From positions 1 to 9,467 of the forward strand of contig CALYTU010000055.1 in assembly GCA_945487445.1 (NCBI GenBank): 9,467 nt of DNA. The letters run 5' to 3'. Source of the stretch: an uncultured Clostridia bacterium (lineage in GTDB: Bacteria; Bacillota; Clostridia; Oscillospirales; Oscillospiraceae). A model generated the notes under the pieces. It saw only the letters and a list, made by a program, of their open reading frames with translations, had not been told where the DNA came from and did no database searches. This document shows positions 5,848 through 9,467 of the stretch, in pieces. The translations under genes and the position numbers were made by a program. Numbering within the stretch: position 1 is the stretch's first letter; every line of letters starts with the position of its first letter.

Positions 5848-6495
5848 TCAGTGAACATGGAAACACTTGTACAGCTTCTTCATTTCGCCCACGGCGTAAA
5901 CGATGTCGCCTTGCTGGAAAACGTCGTCGGCACGGGGAACGGTCACCTGACCGTCCCGACGCAGGGATATGATGTTCACGTCAAATTTCCGCCGCACATC
6001 GAGCTGGGGCAGGGTCTTGCCCATCCAATCCGCGGGAACAGCCATTTCATAGATGGAATAACCGCCGTCGAACTGGGTGAAGTCCAAGATCTGCTCCGAG
6101 GCGTATTTCGTGGCCAGACGAAGGGCCATCTGTTTTTCGGGATAGATCACCTCGTCAGCTCCGTTGCGAAGCAGGAACTTCTCCTGAATCTCATTTTTTG
6201 CCCGGGAAATGACGCGTCTGGCTCCGAAATCCTTGAGCAGGGAAGTTGTCTCCAGAGAGGTCTGGAAATGCTCGGAGATGGTCACAACGCAAAGGTCGAA
6301 ATTGTCCACGCCGAGGGTTTGCAGGAAGGAGGGATCCGTGCAGTCGCCGATCTGCGCGTCAGTCACATAGGGCATGGCCGCGTTGACCTGCGCCTCGCGA
6401 ATATCCACGATCAGGATCTCATAACCCTGGGCGTTCATCTGCTTGGCCAGCATGGCGCCGAAGTTGCCGGCGCCGAGGATCAAAACGGATTTCAT
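5848..6495 (-). CDS. ktrA: KtrA/TrkA-family single-RCK potassium channel regulator
   Basis: The 215-residue soluble protein has one RCK module, the size expected for KtrA (about 220) and half that of the TrkA encoded next door. KtrA forms an octameric ring that gates KtrB in response to ATP/ADP; in some Bacillota its C-terminal domain also binds c-di-AMP. The Rossmann half (about 1-135) shows GAGNFG (8-13), Asp31 in LIVD and IGDCTDPSFL (49-58). The RCK_C half (about 145-213) includes FDVNIISLRRDG (171-182), PRADDVFQQGD (187-197) and a closing VGEMKKL. c-di-AMP binding here is inference from family. AAGGAGG lies 8 bases before the ATG. It follows ktrB by 66 bp, with alternative hairpins at the ktrB stop codon. 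Confidence 0.9.
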   Translation of the reverse strand: MKSVLILGAGNFGAMLAKQMNAQGYEILIVDIREAQVNAAMPYVTDAQIGDCTDPSFLQTLGVDNFDLCVVTISEHFQTSLETTSLLKDFGARRVISRAKNEIQEKFLLRNGADEVIYPEKQMALRLATKYASEQILDFTQFDGGYSIYEMAVPADWMGKTLPQLDVRRKFDVNIISLRRDGQVTVPRADDVFQQGDIVYAVGEMKKLYKCFHVH

Positions 6496-6547
6496 TTGGT
6501 TTACCTCCTTGTCAGGTCGTAGAGAAGGGGAGCGCTGTCATGCCGGG

Positions 6548-6583
6548 ACGGTCGGAGCCGGTCAGCCGACCGTGACCGGCTCC
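6548..6583 (-). promoter_or_regulatory. Alternative hairpins spanning the ktrB stop codon
   Basis: GGAGCCGGTCA (6554-6564) and TGACCGGCTCC (6573-6583) form a perfect 11-bp stem with an 8-base loop, and the ktrB stop codon lies in one arm. A second, mutually exclusive stem pairs ACGGTCGG (6548-6555) with CCGACCGT (6566-6573), 8 bp. No T-rich tail follows on the minus strand, so this is not a normal terminator. A role in ktrB-ktrA expression ratio or mRNA stability is inference. Confidence 0.55.
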
Positions 6584-7905
6584 TGCGGCTTCCGGCCCGG
6601 CGGGTTCTTTCCGCCGGGGAGGAGGGCATAGACCAGGGTCAGCGCGCCCACACGGCCCAGGAACATCAAAAGCATCAACACGATGCGCGAGCACGGATGC
6701 AGGGCGGGGGTGATTCCAAGAGTCAGGCCAACGGTGCCAACGGCGGAGCCGGTCTCAAACATGCAGGTAAGCAGAGGCAGGCCCTCCGCCCGGGAGAGAG
6801 AAGCCGAGCCCACGGCAAAAAGCATCAGATAGAGGAAAAAAATCGTACCGGCGTTTCGGATCACATCCTGGCCGATCCTGCGGCGGAAGCACTCTACGTC
6901 GTCGCGGCGGCGGAACACCGTCACGCCCGCCAAAACCAGAACTGCCAGCGTGGTAGTCTTCATGCCGCCCGCAGTGGAGCCTGGGGAGCCGCCCACCAGC
7001 ATGAGCGCGATCATCTGCAAAATGGCGGGCTCGGAGAGCTTCGTCAGGTCCGTGGTGTTGAAGCCCGCCGTGCGGGTTGTGACGGACTGAAACAGGGAAG
7101 CCAGCACCCGCTGGCCCAGGGGCAGATCGCAGTATTCCAGCAGGAAGAACAGTCCCGCGGGTACGACGATCAGAAACGCCGAGGTGATCAGCACCAGCTT
7201 TGTCTGGAGGCGATAGCGCCGGACGCGGAGCCCGTTTTGCCGGAGATCCTCCCAGACCAGAAAGCCGATGCCGCCGAGAATGATGAGCGTCATGATGACG
7301 CAGTTGACCCAGGCGTTGTCGGCGTAGCCGGTGAGCGAGGAGAACGGTTCCCGCTCCCCCATCAGATCGAAGCCTGCATTGCAGAAGGCGGAGACAGCGT
7401 GGAACAGACTGTACCAAAGCCCTTTCGCGAAGCCGAAGTCCCGGGCAAATACCGGAAGCAGCAGAAGCATTCCGCCGAACTCCGTGCAAAGGGAGATGCG
7501 CAGCAAAAAACCTGTCCTTCGGACAATCCCGCCCACCTGGGGCGCGGAGATGGACTGCTGCATCATGTTTCGCTGGGCCAGGCTGATGCGTCGGCCCGAG
7601 AGGCGGAAGAAGGTGACGGCCACTGTGATGACGCCCAGACCGCCGATCTGGATCAGCAGAAGGATCACGATCTGCCCGAGGAGAGACCAGTGCGTGGCCG
7701 TGTCATGGACCACCAGCCCGGTCACACAGGCGGCGGAAACCGACGTGAACAGGGCGTCGGCAAAGGTGGTGGCGGTCCCGTCCCGGCTGCAAACGGGAAG
7801 GGTCAGAATCAGGGCTCCCAGTAAAATCAGGGCCAAAAAGCCCAGGAGAATTACCCGGAAGGAGGATGTGGTGTGGTTTTTGCGCGTGAAAAGACCGATC
7901 CGCAT
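6562..7905 (-). CDS. ktrB: KtrB/TrkH-family potassium uptake pore subunit (KtrB type)
   Basis: The 447-residue membrane protein is a K+ translocating subunit of KtrB length (about 440-460), shorter than the TrkH in the same window. The four filter loops are AACVTGLVV (58-66), AFCNAGFDL (173-181), TTRTAGFNT (276-284) and SAVGTVGLT (387-395). The intramembrane gate is GGSPGSTAGGMK (305-316), and FLGRVGALT (415-423) is the KtrB-type ending. The adjacent single-RCK ktrA confirms the pairing. I chose the ATG for MRIGLFTRK because AAAGGAG sits 7 bases upstream; an in-frame ATG 14 codons earlier would overlap the MATE gene. The ribosome site AGGAG (7913-7917 on the complement) can pair with CTCCT in the last codons of the MATE gene, which suggests translational coupling. 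The 17-residue C-terminal tail is proline- and charge-rich. Confidence 0.93.
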   Translation of the reverse strand: MRIGLFTRKNHTTSSFRVILLGFLALILLGALILTLPVCSRDGTATTFADALFTSVSAACVTGLVVHDTATHWSLLGQIVILLLIQIGGLGVITVAVTFFRLSGRRISLAQRNMMQQSISAPQVGGIVRRTGFLLRISLCTEFGGMLLLLPVFARDFGFAKGLWYSLFHAVSAFCNAGFDLMGEREPFSSLTGYADNAWVNCVIMTLIILGGIGFLVWEDLRQNGLRVRRYRLQTKLVLITSAFLIVVPAGLFFLLEYCDLPLGQRVLASLFQSVTTRTAGFNTTDLTKLSEPAILQMIALMLVGGSPGSTAGGMKTTTLAVLVLAGVTVFRRRDDVECFRRRIGQDVIRNAGTIFFLYLMLFAVGSASLSRAEGLPLLTCMFETGSAVGTVGLTLGITPALHPCSRIVLMLLMFLGRVGALTLVYALLPGGKNPPGRKPQEPVTVG

Positions 7906-7912
7906 AGAGAGA

Positions 7913-7925
7913 CTCCTTTCAGGAG
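7913..7925 (-). promoter_or_regulatory. Ribosome site of ktrB inside a small coupling hairpin
   Basis: On the coding strand CTCCT-GAA-AGGAG forms a 5-bp stem whose loop contains most of the MATE stop codon (TGA) and whose 3' arm is the Shine-Dalgarno sequence of ktrB, 7 bases from its ATG. A ribosome finishing the MATE gene would open it. The pairing is seen; the regulatory effect is inferred. Confidence 0.5.
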
Positions 7926-9313
7926 CGTAAGCTTTGTTTCTTCTCAAATCCGTGAATCCAGTCGGATTTCAGGTAATAGATCAGAAAAATGAAGGAGCTG
8001 ATGCCCCAGGTGATGGGGTAGGCCCAGAAAAGCAGAACGATGTTGTGGTCGATCCGCATGGCGACGGTGATGTAGGTGATGCGCAGCACGCACCAGATGG
8101 CCAGCATGACGAACATGGGGACAAAGGCCTTGCCCGCACCCCGGCAGATGCCCGCGATACAGTGCGAGAAGGAGAGCAGGCAGAAGAACAGGGCCTCGGT
8201 GTGCGACTGCCTGACGCCGATGCGGATGGCTCCCGGGCCCTTGACAAAAAGGGAGATCAAAGGTTCGGCAAAGAAGAACACGATCAGTCCGATGATCTCC
8301 GCCAGCACCATAGAGGATATAATGCCGAAGCGTGCCCCCTTTCTAGCCCTGTCATATTCCCGGGCGCCGAGGTTCTGCCCGATGTAGGTGGTCAGGGCCA
8401 TAGAGAAAGAGGTAATGGGCAAAAAGGCGAAGCCCTCAACCTTGGCGTAGGCGCCGCAGGCAGCGGTTCCCAACTTGCCGAAGGTGTTGATGTTGGACTG
8501 GACCATGACGTTTGCAAGGCCGATCACGGAGTTCTGCACACCCGTCGGCAGGCCGTAGCGGAGAATTTCCCGCAAAGAGCGGGCGTCCATGCGCAGCCTG
8601 CTCCAGCGCAGGGCGTAGACCGTGTTTTTCTTCACAAGCTGCTTCAGGCACAGCAGGGCCGAGAAAGCCTGGGCGATGCCGGTGGCAATGGCCGCCCAGC
8701 GGATATCCAGTCCCATCGGCCCCAAAAAGAGCCAGTCCAGAAAGACATTCGTGACTGAGGAGACAATCAGATAGTAGAGCGGGCGCCTGCTGTCGCCCAC
8801 GGCGTTCATCACGCCCTTGAAGGTGTTGTACATCACCAGGGCGACGGAGCCCAGAAAGTACCAGCGAAGATAGGGAACGGCATAGGGCCGCACAGCTTCG
8901 TCGAGCTGCATCCAAACGGGAATGTGAGGGGCCAGAACGACGCCCGCCGCTGTCAGTGTCAGGCCACAGAGCAGGCTGATTACAACGGCGGTGTGAACGG
9001 CCTTGGACAGGTTCTCCGGGTCCCTGGCGCCGAAGTAGCGGCTGATGACCACGCCCGCGCCCATAGAGGCGCCCACAAAGAAGCTGATCATCAGAAAGAC
9101 CAGACTGCCCAGAGAGGCGACGGCGGAGAAAGCGTCGTCGCCCAGATAGGTGCTGACGATCCAGGCGTCGGCGGTGTTATAGAGCTGCTGGAACAGCTGG
9201 CTTAGGAAAATCGGAAAGGCAAAGGAGGTAATCACGCGTCTGGGGTTGCCCTGGGTCAGCAGGGTTGCGTCGCGCTTTCTTACCGCGCCGGCTGCCAAAG
9301 GGGAATCAGACAT
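7919..9313 (-). CDS. MATE-family multidrug/cation antiporter
   Basis: The 464-residue protein has about 12 membrane segments in two similar halves, the normal size for MATE transporters, which export drugs, dyes or metabolites using an H+ or Na+ gradient. Family signs are LFQQLYNTADAWIVSTYLG (40-58), GAGVVISRYFGARD (85-98), the FKGVMNAVGDSRRP stretch (165-178), NVFLDWLFLG (189-198), WAAIATGIAQ (206-215) and TYIGQNLGARE (309-319). The frame is open 44 codons further upstream (to 9445), but the ATG at 9313 is preceded by AAAGGAGG 7 bases away and the extension has no family character. The gene ends 13 bp before ktrB, so it probably belongs to the same transcript. The substrate cannot be told; the link to K+ transport is positional only. 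Confidence 0.93.
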   Translation of the reverse strand: MSDSPLAAGAVRKRDATLLTQGNPRRVITSFAFPIFLSQLFQQLYNTADAWIVSTYLGDDAFSAVASLGSLVFLMISFFVGASMGAGVVISRYFGARDPENLSKAVHTAVVISLLCGLTLTAAGVVLAPHIPVWMQLDEAVRPYAVPYLRWYFLGSVALVMYNTFKGVMNAVGDSRRPLYYLIVSSVTNVFLDWLFLGPMGLDIRWAAIATGIAQAFSALLCLKQLVKKNTVYALRWSRLRMDARSLREILRYGLPTGVQNSVIGLANVMVQSNINTFGKLGTAACGAYAKVEGFAFLPITSFSMALTTYIGQNLGAREYDRARKGARFGIISSMVLAEIIGLIVFFFAEPLISLFVKGPGAIRIGVRQSHTEALFFCLLSFSHCIAGICRGAGKAFVPMFVMLAIWCVLRITYITVAMRIDHNIVLLFWAYPITWGISSFIFLIYYLKSDWIHGFEKKQSLRS

Positions 9314-9467
9314 CGTACGTCCTCCTTTTCTGTATTCTGGAAATCGGGTTTCGTCAGCTTTATGTTTGAACAAGGCATCAGCCCGGGGCAGAAGCGTTTC
9401 CCATTTCCCGCAGGGGCGCTCAGTGAGAGTCCCTGCTGCGTTCAACCGATCACCACATTCTGTATCT
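9314..9467. other. 5' leader region of the MATE gene
   Basis: This is the only sequence upstream of the first gene. It contains the ribosome site AAAGGAGG (9321-9328 on the complement) and the repeat hairpin at 9410-9436. I do not find a convincing -35/-10 pair on the minus strand, so the promoter may be further upstream, outside the window. No riboswitch fold is recognisable in these 154 bases. Confidence 0.4.
9410..9436. repeat. REP-like hairpin related to the one at 64-84
   Basis: GCAGGG (9410-9415) and CCCTGC (9431-9436) extend inward to CTC-AGT-GAG, giving about 12 pairs with one mismatch and one G-T pair. Positions 9411-9433 match 62-84 at 19 of 23 bases in the same orientation, sharing AGGGGCGCTCA and TGAG. 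No T-run follows on either strand, so a terminator role is not supported. Confidence 0.6.

Noticed and set aside
6697..7824. A 375-codon plus-strand open frame opposite ktrB
   Set aside because: It has the same antisense character: biased, charged, low-complexity composition and no recognisable fold, while the minus strand encodes a complete KtrB with all four filter loops.
9314..9445. A 44-codon N-terminal extension of the MATE protein
   Set aside because: The internal ATG at 9313 has AAAGGAGG at ideal spacing, and the extension has no family similarity and runs through a repeat hairpin.
9314..9467. A c-di-AMP riboswitch ahead of the K+ transport genes
   Set aside because: Such riboswitches do control ktr genes in some Bacillota, but the available leader is short and I cannot recognise the conserved fold in it.

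Overview
The window is a GC-rich stretch of what looks like a Gram-positive Bacillota chromosome, most likely a gut-type Clostridia/Oscillospirales member. The reasons are a class B sortase, a LytR-CpsA-Psr protein, strong AAGGAG-type ribosome binding sites, and an intergenic repeat carrying the GTCATTTCGA...GAGAAAT core that is common in such genomes. The taxonomic placement is inference.

All eight genes I accept lie on the minus strand, so the window reads from right to left. In transcription order they are: a MATE-family efflux protein (9313-7919), KtrB-type K+ channel subunit (7905-6562), KtrA-type gating subunit (6495-5848), TrkA with two RCK modules (5602-4244), TrkH (4231-2786), class B sortase (2747-1875), LCP-family protein (1891-752) and a 148-aa membrane protein of unknown function (747-301). 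Most gaps are 4-66 bp and the sortase and LCP genes overlap by 17 bp, so this is probably one long operon or two to three nested ones. The one large break is the 245-bp ktrA-trkA gap, which contains an inserted repeat.

Functionally, the centre holds two complete and different potassium uptake systems side by side. The single-RCK KtrAB pair and the double-RCK TrkAH pair each have a pore protein with four filter loops and a cytoplasmic nucleotide-sensing ring. The left end is a cell-surface module: a sortase, a glycopolymer ligase-like LCP protein and a small membrane protein.

The non-coding parts are unusually structured. A 123-bp MITE-like palindrome (5621-5743), flanked by an 8-10 bp direct repeat, sits exactly at the ribosome binding site of trkA. 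The end of a second, inverted copy occupies bases 1-50 with 50/50 identity to one arm. Bases 51-300 carry a set of hairpins, tandem GATTGCC repeats and a probable bidirectional terminator that closes the operon. A hairpin related to the one at 64-84 recurs at 9410-9436, so similar repeats lie on both sides of the gene cluster. Alternative RNA hairpins span the ktrB stop codon.

I see no RNA genes, CRISPR array, transposase or prophage gene. The new-biology candidates are modest: the paired K+ systems in one cluster, the sortase-LCP-membrane protein cassette, and the MITE insertion that rebuilds a ribosome binding site.
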